DNA of 35,376 nucleotides, from positions 1-35,376 of the forward strand of contig DAQX01000006.1 of assembly GCA_002503055.1 (NCBI GenBank). The letters run 5' to 3'. Within the stretch, counting starts at the first letter, position 1. Each line of letters opens with the position of its first letter. Made by a program: the position numbers and the translations under genes. This document shows positions 1 through 8,789 of the stretch, in pieces. This DNA is from Euryarchaeota archaeon UBA86. Its GTDB lineage: Archaea; Thermoplasmatota; Poseidoniia; Poseidoniales; Thalassarchaeaceae. The notes under the pieces were generated by a model, which saw only the letters and a list, made by a program, of their open reading frames with translations, made no database searches and had not been told where the DNA came from.

Positions 1-495
1 AATGAAAATTGCAATCCATAATATCGAGATTTTCATCCAAGTTCGAACCTTTGATTCCGACTCCCATTCGCTCATATTGGGTGAGCCTACAATCGGTTGC
101 CGTTCAAACAGAGAACCCAGATTAATTTCTCCAGATAGATCCCAAACTTGGCCAGCAGCTGTTTTACCATATCCGTGAAGCATATTTCCGATGTCAGACA
201 TTGCCAAGTGGCCTTTACTGGCGATTGAGTCAAGTTTCTTTTGTCTGATGTTGCCAACCTTTGAATTGAAATGTGGCTCGATGAAATTGTAACTCATGTA
301 AATTGAAAGATATGTGGTTATGATTAGCAGCAATAGGAATGAGATCCACCCTCCTGCAATAATGGAACTGAATAGTGCCCCTAGGGCAATTAATGACAGT
401 GTCCCCCTACTAGGAAACTCGCCTACAAATGACCTACCGAATGGCCCCAATTCGTTAGGACTGCCCTCTGGAATCGTCTGAAGGCTAGTACTCAC
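1..495 (-). CDS. Membrane protein of unknown function (3' part missing)
   Basis: An open frame of 165 codons runs from a GTG at 493-495 to the window edge without a stop, so the C-terminus is missing. I do not recognise the family. Residues about 30-65 are strongly hydrophobic, enough for one or two membrane helices (GTLSLIALGALF and WISFLLLLIITTYLSIY). A charged soluble stretch follows, and another helix starts at about residue 150 (ISILWIAIFI). The GTG lies 5 bases after the stop of the upstream membrane-protein gene and has a GAGG-like sequence about 9 bases before it, so the two are probably co-transcribed and may work together. The GTG start is chosen from position; no ATG precedes it in frame. 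Confidence 0.6.
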   Translation of the reverse strand, partial: MSTSLQTIPEGSPNELGPFGRSFVGEFPSRGTLSLIALGALFSSIIAGGWISFLLLLIITTYLSIYMSYNFIEPHFNSKVGNIRQKKLDSIASKGHLAMSDIGNMLHGYGKTAAGQVWDLSGEINLGSLFERQPIVGSPNMSEWESESKVRTWMKISILWIAIFI

Positions 496-500
496 GTGAT

Positions 501-1913
501 CTATTCCTCTGCAGAGCCATCTCTAATCTGCTGCTTTTTCATCTGAGCTTGTAGAGTAACCAGTTCCAAGTAGGCAGTTCGGGCTTCTAGGTACTTGTCC
601 ATTTCATCAAGATATGACTGCTTCTCTGCCGCATACAGGCTACCATCTCTGGCGTTTGCATCCATCTTGAATAATAGTGTGAAGAAGAACAATGTGAGCA
701 ACAAAGGACCAACAAGCATGAGATAATTTTCTTCCAAGTTGTATGTCCCGCCAGCAACCTCGGTACCCGATCCAAGAATAATTGAGATAATGACAACTCC
801 AGGCCAAAGAATCAGATTTGCAAGTAGAAGTACCCACTCGTATAATTCGTATTCTGATCGTCGACTCGGTCTTTTCGGCTTAGTTACAGGCGCCTGTTCC
901 ATGTAGTTACCCGCCATATCCACATCGGCCCCAGAATATGAGGATTCTGCAATCTCATCGACGATATCGAGAATCGCTGATGTATCAATTTCAGACTCTT
1001 TACTTCGTTCAGAACTTCTGCTCCTAAACATTGGAATTGATAAAACAGAGAAGAAACAAATCATTCCAATTACCATGGAAGAAATTGACACCAAGTCATA
1101 GGAACTTCCAGTCACATCAACCATTCTGATTACTAATGAACCAATCATCACTAATGACAGATAGTATAGGGATTGAAACTTCTTGAATAAGTAAAGAAAA
1201 GCCGAGAGTGTTAGTAATACCACCATCACATCTACCACTTCTGGCATAATTGAGAACTCACCAAAATGTAAACTCGAATCAAATGTCGATGAGATTAGAT
1301 AGGCACCAATTCCGCCGAAAATCGTGATTAAAATTGCAATCGCCCGAGACGATTCTCCTAAATCATCAGCAATAGGTCTGACAATATCTCCGGAGATCGA
1401 GGATTCTGAGAAATATGCCAGCCATAGTGCAGTCTGGAAAATTACTGTGGCCGGAATAATGTATGGCAGATGAGTTGCCCCTTGCTTGAAAGCGGAAACA
1501 GATTTTGATGCAACTCCTTTGGCTACGGAACCAATTGATGAAGCCTTACTTGGTAGGTCGGCATTTTGTATAGAGGCTGTGATCTTTCTACCGGTATTTC
1601 CAGCGCTTTCTTTGCCCTTTGAAATCACGGAATCTTCGCGCTCCTTATTGGTGCCCTCGGAGTGCTCGAGATGACCTTTCTCATCTGATTTATTTTCGCG
1701 CCGTTGCTTAATCGACTGCTCAATATTTTTCGAAACCTCGTCTATGGAATCTAAGGCCTTGGCAAACCTCGACTCGAATGCCCCTTCATCGGAACCCTCG
1801 GCCATGAGTAATGGAAAATGTCCTCCTGCTTCAATTTCTCGGAAACCAACAATCAATATTGCATTACCATTCCGTTCCGTTAGGAACGGATTCATCTCAA
1901 GGGAATCCTTCAT
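501..1913 (-). CDS. Polytopic membrane protein of unknown function, 470 aa
   Basis: No family recognised. Residues 1-60 look soluble. Residues 60-125 are charged, low-complexity and probably disordered. Then come about seven hydrophobic segments: roughly 147-167, 189-209, 225-242, 248-264, 280-298, 360-383 and 400-418. A charged loop (300-355) splits them into 5+2. The last 45 residues are predicted helix/coiled coil (QSYLDEMDKYLEARTAYLEL). ATG start at 1911-1913. The gene is divergent from the DUF92 gene and sits directly upstream of another membrane-protein gene, 5 bases away. The arrangement suggests an integral membrane complex or envelope-structure role, but nothing in the sequence names a reaction. 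Confidence 0.75.
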   Translation of the reverse strand: MKDSLEMNPFLTERNGNAILIVGFREIEAGGHFPLLMAEGSDEGAFESRFAKALDSIDEVSKNIEQSIKQRRENKSDEKGHLEHSEGTNKEREDSVISKGKESAGNTGRKITASIQNADLPSKASSIGSVAKGVASKSVSAFKQGATHLPYIIPATVIFQTALWLAYFSESSISGDIVRPIADDLGESSRAIAILITIFGGIGAYLISSTFDSSLHFGEFSIMPEVVDVMVVLLTLSAFLYLFKKFQSLYYLSLVMIGSLVIRMVDVTGSSYDLVSISSMVIGMICFFSVLSIPMFRSRSSERSKESEIDTSAILDIVDEIAESSYSGADVDMAGNYMEQAPVTKPKRPSRRSEYELYEWVLLLANLILWPGVVIISIILGSGTEVAGGTYNLEENYLMLVGPLLLTLFFFTLLFKMDANARDGSLYAAEKQSYLDEMDKYLEARTAYLELVTLQAQMKKQQIRDGSAEE

Positions 1914-1930
1914 GACCGTCTCTCCGGGCG

Positions 1931-2719
1931 TTGCGAGCAGATATTGTGGACCCCAATGAATACCTGACTCAGGACCAGATGATTTCCTTGGCTCTGGTCG
2001 CCGCTCTATTACTGACCTCAGGGGCTCGGAGAATACTCGATGCTAGCGGCTTGTTCGCCGCCATGCTAGTTGGTCTTGTGATCTCTCTACTTGGCCACTG
2101 GACTTGGCTGGCAATCATGGTCGTGTTCCTTGTCCTGGGATCAGCCGCAACGAGATGGAAGTTTGAGGAGAAAAGTGCCATGTCGATTCAGGAAGGCAAT
2201 GAGGGAGTAAGAGGTTGGAGAAATGTCCTAGCTAACGGTGCGGCACCTTCGATAGTTGCAATATTGAGTTGGCAAGGAGATGGTGACTGGTATTTCCTAG
2301 GCATGGCATGCTGTGCCTCAGTCGCACTCTCTGACACTCTAGCTTCAGAGATTGGGAGCCTTGATCCGAGAACCCGCAGTATCATCAACTTGGAAGCAGT
2401 GCCTCCGGGAACCAACGGAGGAATGTCTCCTACTGGGACCTTGGCGGCGATTACTGGGTCATTGATTATCGCTGTAGTAACGGTTCTGATGATTCCATAT
2501 TCTCATGACGGATTCCACCACTCCTCGTCCTTGCTTGTAGATTCCCGCGACAAGGCGTTTGTACTCATTGCAATAGTGGGTTGGATAGGGTGCCAAGTAG
2601 ATTCAATCCTCGGAGCATTACTGGAGAATGAAGGATACATCGGAAAGCATTCTGTGAACTTTCTAGCCACTCTTTCTGGGGCGTTAATGGCCTTCATTGC
2701 ATGGGGGAGAGTATTCTGA
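1931..2719 (+). CDS. DUF92/TMEM19-family integral membrane protein
   Basis: Resembles the DUF92 (TMEM19) family. The diagnostic stretches are SDTLASEIG (around residue 134) and GTNGGMSPTGTLAAITGS (around residues 160-177), with several membrane helices before and after. In plants and cyanobacteria one member (VTE6/slr1652 type) acts as a phytyl-phosphate kinase. In archaea the substrate is unknown, and a role in isoprenoid-phosphate metabolism is only an inference. The longest frame uses TTG at 1931; in-frame GTG 1946 and ATG 1979 are alternatives. The ATG gives a protein starting directly at the first hydrophobic segment (MISLALVAALLL) and leaves 65 bases for a divergent promoter, so it may be the true start. 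The 3' end overlaps the longest frame of the next gene. Confidence 0.75.
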   Translation: MRADIVDPNEYLTQDQMISLALVAALLLTSGARRILDASGLFAAMLVGLVISLLGHWTWLAIMVVFLVLGSAATRWKFEEKSAMSIQEGNEGVRGWRNVLANGAAPSIVAILSWQGDGDWYFLGMACCASVALSDTLASEIGSLDPRTRSIINLEAVPPGTNGGMSPTGTLAAITGSLIIAVVTVLMIPYSHDGFHHSSSLLVDSRDKAFVLIAIVGWIGCQVDSILGALLENEGYIGKHSVNFLATLSGALMAFIAWGRVF

Positions 2720-2763
2720 CAGGTGATAGTGAGGTTTGTACTGTACGAGGTCCGGGGATTGTC

Positions 2764-5100
2764 ATGGGAGAGGATTCGAGAGTACCGGCTAGAAGTGCTG
2801 CTGCAACCCTTGTAGCATTACTCCTCGCCCTCTCAATAAGTTCCCTAACCCATGCCCAAGATCCGATGGAGTTTGAAGGTCCCGGGATAGATTGGGACTT
2901 ACCAGATTCCCACATGCTCTATCTCAAAGGGACTGTCAACGATCCTTTCCTAGACCGTAATTGGTCGACTAATACAGGTGAGCCATTGGGCAAGGCGGAA
3001 TTCACTAGGACCAGCTCGTCACTGAATCCGAATCTAATCGACATAGAATCAGCCCCTCTATCGAACTCTTTCAGATTCGAGGGCAACCTAAGTGTGAGAT
3101 TGTTCGCCTCCCTGGACTCCACAAATGATGGATGCAGATTATCCAATGTTCTACCCGGTGCTGCCGGAGCCGAGACCAGATTCTTTGTCACCTTAATTCT
3201 GGGTAACACAATAGTCCTCGATAACGCTGTTACCAACTCAATTGCAATGCAAGAATCCTATCTCGAGGCCCATGAATTCACTGTGACTGCTGGTGATGTA
3301 AATGTCTCAATGGCCGAGGGAGACATGATCTCACTTAGCGTGGATGTGGAGCACGATTGTGTCCAACAAGGAATTCTATGGTGGGGCACATATGATGCTA
3401 CATCGGCAATAATCTTCCAAGGAGATGTAATCGAACCGATGCTGGATTACCAGGTTGACTCCAACAGGATGGTCCGAATCGAATTCACTCCAATTTCTCC
3501 TTGGGGGCCAGGTGACTTTGACAGGCAAGTTATCCAGATAGTTGGGCCTCTGGATTGGGATGAGATGGTGCATGGACACGGTAAGGAAGACCAACGCCTT
3601 GAGCACTTTGAGATGCCTCATGGGACTAGAAAAGGCGAGGCTAACAGGACAATCCTAACTTGGACTTCCGAGAAGCCGATTCTCCCGGGGCAATACATGA
3701 TTGACTCCTGTTTCGCTTTGACCGACCAAGACCCCGGCGAGACTTGCGATGCAGTAGCAGTTCTGAGATTTGAGATTCTGCCGGATGAAGACCCGTTATT
3801 GTCTTCAATGTGGGCAATTCTAATTATCCCACTTGCAATTGTTGGATGGATTGGTGCATCTATTCGAGAAGCCACCCTTCCTCTTCCTGCCTACGGCGTT
3901 CTCTTGTTACTGGCTATCGCATCGATTGGACCTGCGATGCATCTGCCGGACATAGATTCCGAAGTTCCCCGGCAAGAAGGTGCAGCTCCTTCATTCACAT
4001 TACTTTCTCATGATGGAGGATTATACTCACTATCCGAATTAATTCAGGACAGCGACGCGCTAGTAGTCGGACTCTTTCATCCAGGCTCTCCAAACGCAAT
4101 TAGGCAAATGAATGAGTTCAGAGGAGCCGAAGCACTTAGTCAGGTGGATATCGCATTTGTTCAGATTGCCACTGGAGAGGGAGTTCAAGCAATCGATTTA
4201 GATACATTTGCTATGCAACTAAATGAATCATGGCCTCTGTTATTGGATGAGTCAGATGCTTCCACAGGGAAGGCCTTCCCAAGTGGTGCTACTGATGCAG
4301 TCATAGTCATTGACTCTGCAGGATTTGTTACCAGTTGGAATCCAGGAACAATGTCTTCAATGGAGATCGAGGAAGCAGTAGAGTCCGCAACTAGAGGCTC
4401 AGGAAACAATCCCCTGACTATTCTTGGCCTCATAATGGGCACCGCCCTAATGCCATTGTTGATACTGGCAATGCCTAGAGACAGAAAGTTGGAACTTCCC
4501 AAAGAACCTCTGTTTCCAGGAGCCGCTTCCATCATGACAGCGCTTGCAGCGGCTGCTGGATTCGCTATTTGGGCTCTACCGATTTCTCTTCTTTCTGCAT
4601 TTGGTGCTGGATCAATCTGGCTTTGGGTGGAATTAATATTGGCAATTCTATTGATTTACCACGGCTCCTCAATGCTTCTGCGTGGCAAAATTATGGAGGT
4701 CGAGATTGTTTCTTCTAGGGTCTACCAGATGTTGCCAGAAGATTTCAGAGAATGGCGTGATGAGTCCAGTTTCAAGGAGGACGCTTACTTAGGACTCTGG
4801 CTAGCCTGGCTAATCTGGCTAAGGACTCCTGATCTGGTCCCTCAAGGCGTGGGTGCACTGGCTCGTTCAGATATCACTGGAACCATCCTTTCAGTTATCG
4901 CCTTCGCAGGAATGCTATTAGTTGCAGGATTAGTCATTAATCTAGCGAGATTAGTCGCCTTGACGCCCGGTAATATCTCGAGAACTTTCGGCTGGCTCAG
5001 CGTCGGAATTAGGCCTAGAGCATGGGGCCTAGCGGCTGCTGTACTGGGTGCATGGGTTGCAGTACATCTTGCAGTCGGACCTATCTATGGTTCGATGTAA
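2764..5100 (+). CDS. Secreted/membrane protein with cysteine-less thioredoxin-like domain
   Basis: With ATG at 2764 (778 aa) the protein begins with a good signal peptide: basic RVPAR, hydrophobic core, cleavage near SLTHAQ. The frame extends upstream to an ATG at 2701 overlapping the previous gene, but that would bury the signal peptide, so I prefer 2764. Layout: extracytoplasmic beta-rich domain (about 27-345), two membrane helices (347-366, 375-394), a thioredoxin/AhpC-like domain (about 405-540, starting GAAPSFTLLSHDGG), then about five membrane helices to the C-terminus. Where redoxins carry WCxxC, this one reads HPGSPNAIRQMNEF, and the whole domain has no cysteine, so dithiol chemistry is excluded. 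By topology the domain lies outside the cytoplasm. Its function is unknown; it may be a binding or assembly factor derived from a ResA/TlpA-type fold. Confidence 0.75.
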   Translation: MGEDSRVPARSAAATLVALLLALSISSLTHAQDPMEFEGPGIDWDLPDSHMLYLKGTVNDPFLDRNWSTNTGEPLGKAEFTRTSSSLNPNLIDIESAPLSNSFRFEGNLSVRLFASLDSTNDGCRLSNVLPGAAGAETRFFVTLILGNTIVLDNAVTNSIAMQESYLEAHEFTVTAGDVNVSMAEGDMISLSVDVEHDCVQQGILWWGTYDATSAIIFQGDVIEPMLDYQVDSNRMVRIEFTPISPWGPGDFDRQVIQIVGPLDWDEMVHGHGKEDQRLEHFEMPHGTRKGEANRTILTWTSEKPILPGQYMIDSCFALTDQDPGETCDAVAVLRFEILPDEDPLLSSMWAILIIPLAIVGWIGASIREATLPLPAYGVLLLLAIASIGPAMHLPDIDSEVPRQEGAAPSFTLLSHDGGLYSLSELIQDSDALVVGLFHPGSPNAIRQMNEFRGAEALSQVDIAFVQIATGEGVQAIDLDTFAMQLNESWPLLLDESDASTGKAFPSGATDAVIVIDSAGFVTSWNPGTMSSMEIEEAVESATRGSGNNPLTILGLIMGTALMPLLILAMPRDRKLELPKEPLFPGAASIMTALAAAAGFAIWALPISLLSAFGAGSIWLWVELILAILLIYHGSSMLLRGKIMEVEIVSSRVYQMLPEDFREWRDESSFKEDAYLGLWLAWLIWLRTPDLVPQGVGALARSDITGTILSVIAFAGMLLVAGLVINLARLVALTPGNISRTFGWLSVGIRPRAWGLAAAVLGAWVAVHLAVGPIYGSM

Positions 5101-5181
5101 TCCAAAATTGAAGTAATGAATTCAATATAGCGTTGACCGAGATTGTCATAAGAGCAAGGCCCTAGGGCGTGATACTCCTAA

Positions 5182-5370
5182 GGGGGTATAGTATAACCTG
5201 GTAGTACCGCGGGCTCCAGTTGCACGGGAATGACGACGAGTGGGTTTTCTGATGGCTTTGATGACCAACTGGAGCACCGACCCGTCGCAAACCGAGAGCG
5301 TGCGCGTATCGGGTGCACGCTAAGCGGAAGACACCCGCTGATCTGGGTTCAAATCCCAGTGCCCCCACCA
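5182..5370 (+). tRNA. trnW: tRNA-Trp (anticodon CCA), with intron, encoded CCA
   Basis: Acceptor strand GGGGGTA (5182-5188) pairs with TGCCCCC (5360-5366) through five G-C, one T-G and one A-T pair, followed by discriminator A 5367 and encoded CCA 5368-5370. D stem GTAT/GTAC (5191-5194/5204-5207). Anticodon stem GCGGG (5209-5213) pairs with CCCGC (5334-5338). The loop reads CTCCAG + A, with anticodon CCA at 5216-5218. T arm CTGGG-TTCAAAT-CCCAG (5343-5359). The variable loop is 4 nt. The exons are separated after position 37 by an intron (5220-5332), the usual archaeal 37/38 site. No tryptophan-tRNA copy can be checked elsewhere. Confidence 0.93.
5220..5332 (+). ncRNA. tRNA-Trp intron carrying a box C/D methylation guide RNA
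   Basis: The 113-nt intron has box C-like ATGACGA (5230-5236), D' CTGA (5249-5252), C'-like TTGATGA (5258-5264) and D-like CCGA (5277-5280). It is closed by CGGG/CCCG (5225-5228/5281-5284), the terminal stem expected of a K-turn. The 10 bases 5266-5275 before box D are perfectly complementary to pre-tRNA 5213-5222. The base five upstream of box D (G5272) pairs with C5216, i.e. wobble position C34. The D' guide (about 5239-5247) can pair around position 39 with two wobbles. This copies the known Haloferax tRNA-Trp intron guide, which methylates C34 and U39. A further hairpin (5298-5305/5313-5320) completes the intron. The splice-site bulge-helix-bulge is slightly irregular, with one C/A mismatch in the 4-bp central helix. 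Confidence 0.82.
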
Positions 5371-5441
5371 ACCGACTCTTGCGGACGCCTTGTAATCTAA
5401 ATGCGGTTGGGTTGAAAGACCAAGTCTATGTGAGCGCAGTG

Positions 5442-7580
5442 ATGCAACCCAAACCGGTCAAGGCGCTGCTATGCGTCATCATGCTTGTTTCATGTACCGG
5501 CAGTCTGGCTGTACCAGGTTACCAGGCTCTAGATTATCACGGAGTCCAATTGATAGACAAGGGTCAAACACAAACAGTCCCAAATCAGTCTCCAGTTATC
5601 TGGTCTGAACAGGCCCCATGGTGGGAAACTACAGCATTAGATGCCGACAGAAACAGCATTCATGATTCGTTGCAGTTTGCCGAGGGGCCGGTGAATGTAG
5701 GCATTTCATTTTCTAGAGATGTTACCGATCAGGACAGAAATAACCTATCTCTTGCAGGCTATGAGATACGTGTTGAACTACCGGTCGTAGATGCGGTATT
5801 AATCGGTGCAGTAGATGCCAGTGAGGTATACGATATTGCAAAATTTGACGGAGTAGGCATGGTCGAGCGATACGGCTCGCTCATATTCTATGGAGATATT
5901 CAGACCCCTGCTGTTAAGGCCAAAAACTCGACAGAGTATCCAGTTGGAGCATGGGACTTAGGAGTAAGTGGCTATGGAGTAAACATCGCCCTCACAGATA
6001 CTGGAGTGGACAATGAACACCCTGGTCTATCTGGTAAATTTGTAGCTGGTTATGATGCAGTTTGCTATGTCCATTCCGATCCGCAATGTGTTCTCGCAGG
6101 CGGGCGCGAAGATGATGGCTCATTCGATCCTGATGATGGAAATCAACACGGCACAGCATGTATGGGGATGGCGGCCGCTACCGGAATAGATGCAGATGGC
6201 TCTCAGTCTGAGTTCTACGGTTCTGCTCCAAATGCGTCTTTGGTTGATGTGAGGATTGGGACGGATGTTGGTGCGGGGCCGTTTGAGAATTATCTGTTGG
6301 AGCAGGAGTTCTACGAATCTGCAATGAATGGACTACAGTGGATTATTGATCACCGAGACGATGCTTGGCCCGGGGTCGACGAGGCCAACTATGGGATTGA
6401 CATCATTTCACTATCTTGGGGAATCACCAGTCACGAGAACGGCGGCTCAGATGGCACTGATATGCATAGCAGAATTCTCGATGAGGCGATGCTTGCTGGA
6501 GTAACCGTATCTAATGCCGCAGGAAATGATGGCCCTGATAATGACGGACTATCTGGTATGAGCGCGTCTTCACTATCAATCACTGTTGCAGCCACTGACG
6601 ATCAAAACACAGTCGACAGATCAGACGATACCATAGCCTCCTACTCTTCGAGAGGACCAAGAAGGGACAATGGAGACACTAATCCTCTGGATGAACTAGT
6701 TCCGGAGGTCAGTGCTCCTGGCACTAACATTATCCAAGCAGAGGGCTGTGTCTCTAGCGGAGGATGCAACAACTTTCTTGGAGGAGATGCCTCTGACAAT
6801 ACCTACACTGGCCGTGGTAGTGGGACCTCATATGCCACTCCTGCAGTAACAGGAGTCATAGCACTAGTAATGGAGGCTAACGAGAACCTAACACCTCTGC
6901 AGATTAAGGAGGTGCTGAAGCAAACAGCAGAGAGGAGAGGCGAGCCAAGCGCTCCCGATTTGGACCCATACTGGAATCGGGACTTCGGCTGGGGAATGGT
7001 AGATGCTCACGCTGCAGTTAATCTCGCATTCCACCTAGGTGAGATGGGCGATGAGGAATCTATTGACCCATCAATTCAGAATCACCTAGTGAATCTTATT
7101 GATTCCAATGGCACAATCAATGTGACAGGCCATTCATGGGGTCAAATGGGGGGAATCGACCGAGTGGAATTCAGAATTGACGGCGGAGAATGGAGGGAAA
7201 CAACTTACTCCTCAGAGTTGGAAGATTTAGGTCCACTTACTCCGTTCTTGTGGCATGTAATTCTTGACCCTTCAAAGATTGACAAAGGATCACACATGGT
7301 GGAGATTAGGGCAGTTTCCGGCGATTCTGTTTCCCTCCCTGTTATTGTGACAGTAAACGGCACTTCTGCTGTTTCGGCAGAATTCTCAGTACCTCCATTG
7401 GTAATCGCCCTCGTCGCCACTGTTTTCATCATCTGGGCCGCTTCTGTTGTTTTGGTAAGGATTAGATCGGATGGAGAGATTAACGATATCATCTCACGCT
7501 TACTTGGGACAAAATCAGTAGATTTCGTGCCTGCAGGAGTAATCGACGCAGAACTTTTGGAAGAAGACGGAAAGAAATAG
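5442..7580 (+). CDS. Subtilisin-like serine protease (S8), membrane-anchored
   Basis: With ATG 5442 (712 aa) the product starts with a signal sequence (KPVKALLCVIMLVSCTGSLA). The longer open frame begins inside the tRNA gene and is rejected. The S8 catalytic set is present: Asp186 in ALTDTGVDNEHPG, His236 in NQHGTACMGMAA, oxyanion Asn362 in NAAGND, and Ser463 in GTSYATPAVTG. A short N-terminal domain (about 60-150) resembles an inhibitor-type propeptide. After the protease domain a beta-domain (about 560-660) precedes a single C-terminal membrane helix (about 663-685) and a short cytosolic tail, so the enzyme probably faces outward. The signal contains LVSC, which also fits a lipobox. Likely roles are degradation of external protein or surface-protein processing. 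No immediate operon partner. Confidence 0.92.
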   Translation: MQPKPVKALLCVIMLVSCTGSLAVPGYQALDYHGVQLIDKGQTQTVPNQSPVIWSEQAPWWETTALDADRNSIHDSLQFAEGPVNVGISFSRDVTDQDRNNLSLAGYEIRVELPVVDAVLIGAVDASEVYDIAKFDGVGMVERYGSLIFYGDIQTPAVKAKNSTEYPVGAWDLGVSGYGVNIALTDTGVDNEHPGLSGKFVAGYDAVCYVHSDPQCVLAGGREDDGSFDPDDGNQHGTACMGMAAATGIDADGSQSEFYGSAPNASLVDVRIGTDVGAGPFENYLLEQEFYESAMNGLQWIIDHRDDAWPGVDEANYGIDIISLSWGITSHENGGSDGTDMHSRILDEAMLAGVTVSNAAGNDGPDNDGLSGMSASSLSITVAATDDQNTVDRSDDTIASYSSRGPRRDNGDTNPLDELVPEVSAPGTNIIQAEGCVSSGGCNNFLGGDASDNTYTGRGSGTSYATPAVTGVIALVMEANENLTPLQIKEVLKQTAERRGEPSAPDLDPYWNRDFGWGMVDAHAAVNLAFHLGEMGDEESIDPSIQNHLVNLIDSNGTINVTGHSWGQMGGIDRVEFRIDGGEWRETTYSSELEDLGPLTPFLWHVILDPSKIDKGSHMVEIRAVSGDSVSLPVIVTVNGTSAVSAEFSVPPLVIALVATVFIIWAASVVLVRIRSDGEINDIISRLLGTKSVDFVPAGVIDAELLEEDGKK

Positions 7581-7637
7581 CGAATTCGAGATATTTGGTG
7601 CGTTTTATTCAAATCCTTGTGGACTCGTCCGCAGGTC

Positions 7638-8786
7638 ATGGTGAGGTTCTCAGACAGGGCGAACAGCATCAGACCTACGGGTGTAAGACGTATGTTTGAC
7701 ATGGCTGGAGACGACTCAATTCAGTTCGGCCTAGGGGAGCCTGACTTCCAGCCGCCGCCTGTTGCAATTGAAGCCTTCACCAAGGCAATGACAGAAGGCA
7801 AGAACAAGTACACCACCACTGCTGGACTTCCTCCGCTTAGAAGCAAGATCGCCGAGCTGTGGCATCATCTAGATCCCAACCTTGATGAGAACAATGTTTG
7901 TATTACAATGAGCGGAACTAACGGTCTGTTGGACATCTTTCTGGCTCTTGTCCAACCCGGAGACAATGTGATGCTACCCGAGCCGTACTTCCCACTCTAT
8001 CCTCCCGATGTTGTAATCTGTGGAGGGGAACCGAATCTCTATCCTTGCACTTTCGAGAATGGCTTCGTCCCCACCATACAGGATCTCGAATCCAGAGTGG
8101 ATGAGAACACAGTCGCAATTCTGTATAATTTCCCCAGTAATCCTACTGGAGGCAACATTACCGAGGCACAAAGAGACGAACTTGTCGACTTCGCGATTAG
8201 GCATGATTTGTGGCTGATTACCGACGAGGTATACGACAGAATCGTCTATGACGGCCCACATGTCTCCTTCCTTGGGGCCGGATATGAAAAGGTCATCATG
8301 GTACAGTCATTCTCCAAGACCTTCGCGATGACTGGTTGGAGAATAGGCTACCTGCTTTCACCCGATGATGAGGCGATGGCACAATTGACAAAAATGCAGT
8401 ACTATGTTACCGCATGTAGTAACGATGCCATGCAGCACGCTGTACTCGAGGCCCTAGTTAACGCTCCAAATTATCCCGAGGAGATGTGTGAGGAGTTCAA
8501 GGCCAGAAGGGATCTAATCTGTCGAAGACTCAATGCTATGCCTGGAGTTTCTTGCCATGTGCCAACAGGGGCATTCTATGTCTTCCCCAAGGTCGAAGTG
8601 CCGGGGATGAATAGTGAGGAAATCGCAATGGCGTTGCTCGAAGGAGGAGTATTATGTTCGCCTGGAACTGCGTTCGGCGAGATGGGCGAAGGCCACCTTA
8701 GATTCGCTTACACTATCGGGAGAGACGACATAGACCTAGGAATGGATAGAGTTGAAAAGGTCCTGAGGGAACTTAGGGGCGATTAG
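7638..8786 (+). CDS. Class I/II PLP-dependent aminotransferase (AspC-like)
   Basis: 382 aa from ATG 7638; a TTG at 7617 would add seven residues. Fold-type I aminotransferase signatures appear in order: FGLGEPDFQPPP near the N-terminus, MSGTNGLLDIF, NFPSNPTGG (substrate carboxylate and PLP contacts), DEVYDRIVYDG (Asp contacting the pyridine nitrogen), SFSKTFAMTGWRIGY with the Schiff-base lysine Lys227, and LRFAYT with the C-terminal substrate-carboxylate arginine. It transfers amino groups between an amino acid and a 2-oxo acid, and the closest general class is aspartate/aromatic aminotransferase. Exact substrate cannot be read from sequence. A 71-codon membrane-protein frame follows 3 bases downstream and is probably co-transcribed. 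Confidence 0.93.
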   Translation: MVRFSDRANSIRPTGVRRMFDMAGDDSIQFGLGEPDFQPPPVAIEAFTKAMTEGKNKYTTTAGLPPLRSKIAELWHHLDPNLDENNVCITMSGTNGLLDIFLALVQPGDNVMLPEPYFPLYPPDVVICGGEPNLYPCTFENGFVPTIQDLESRVDENTVAILYNFPSNPTGGNITEAQRDELVDFAIRHDLWLITDEVYDRIVYDGPHVSFLGAGYEKVIMVQSFSKTFAMTGWRIGYLLSPDDEAMAQLTKMQYYVTACSNDAMQHAVLEALVNAPNYPEEMCEEFKARRDLICRRLNAMPGVSCHVPTGAFYVFPKVEVPGMNSEEIAMALLEGGVLCSPGTAFGEMGEGHLRFAYTIGRDDIDLGMDRVEKVLRELRGD

Positions 8787-8789
8787 AAG

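Noticed and set aside
5159..5168. Perfect palindrome GCCCTAGGGC before the tRNA
   Set aside because: Ten bases only, no spacer and no second copy at a comparable position; chance is likely.
5162..5371. 69-codon frame on the minus strand across the tRNA-Trp gene
   Set aside because: It is the antisense of a well-supported tRNA and intron and has no protein-like features.
5313..5441. N-terminal extension of the subtilase frame into the tRNA
   Set aside because: It would overlap the tRNA 3' exon and hide the signal peptide; ATG 5442 starts a proper secretion signal.
7205..7702. 165-codon minus-strand frame over the subtilase 3' end
   Set aside because: Shadow of two real genes; composition is not protein-like.
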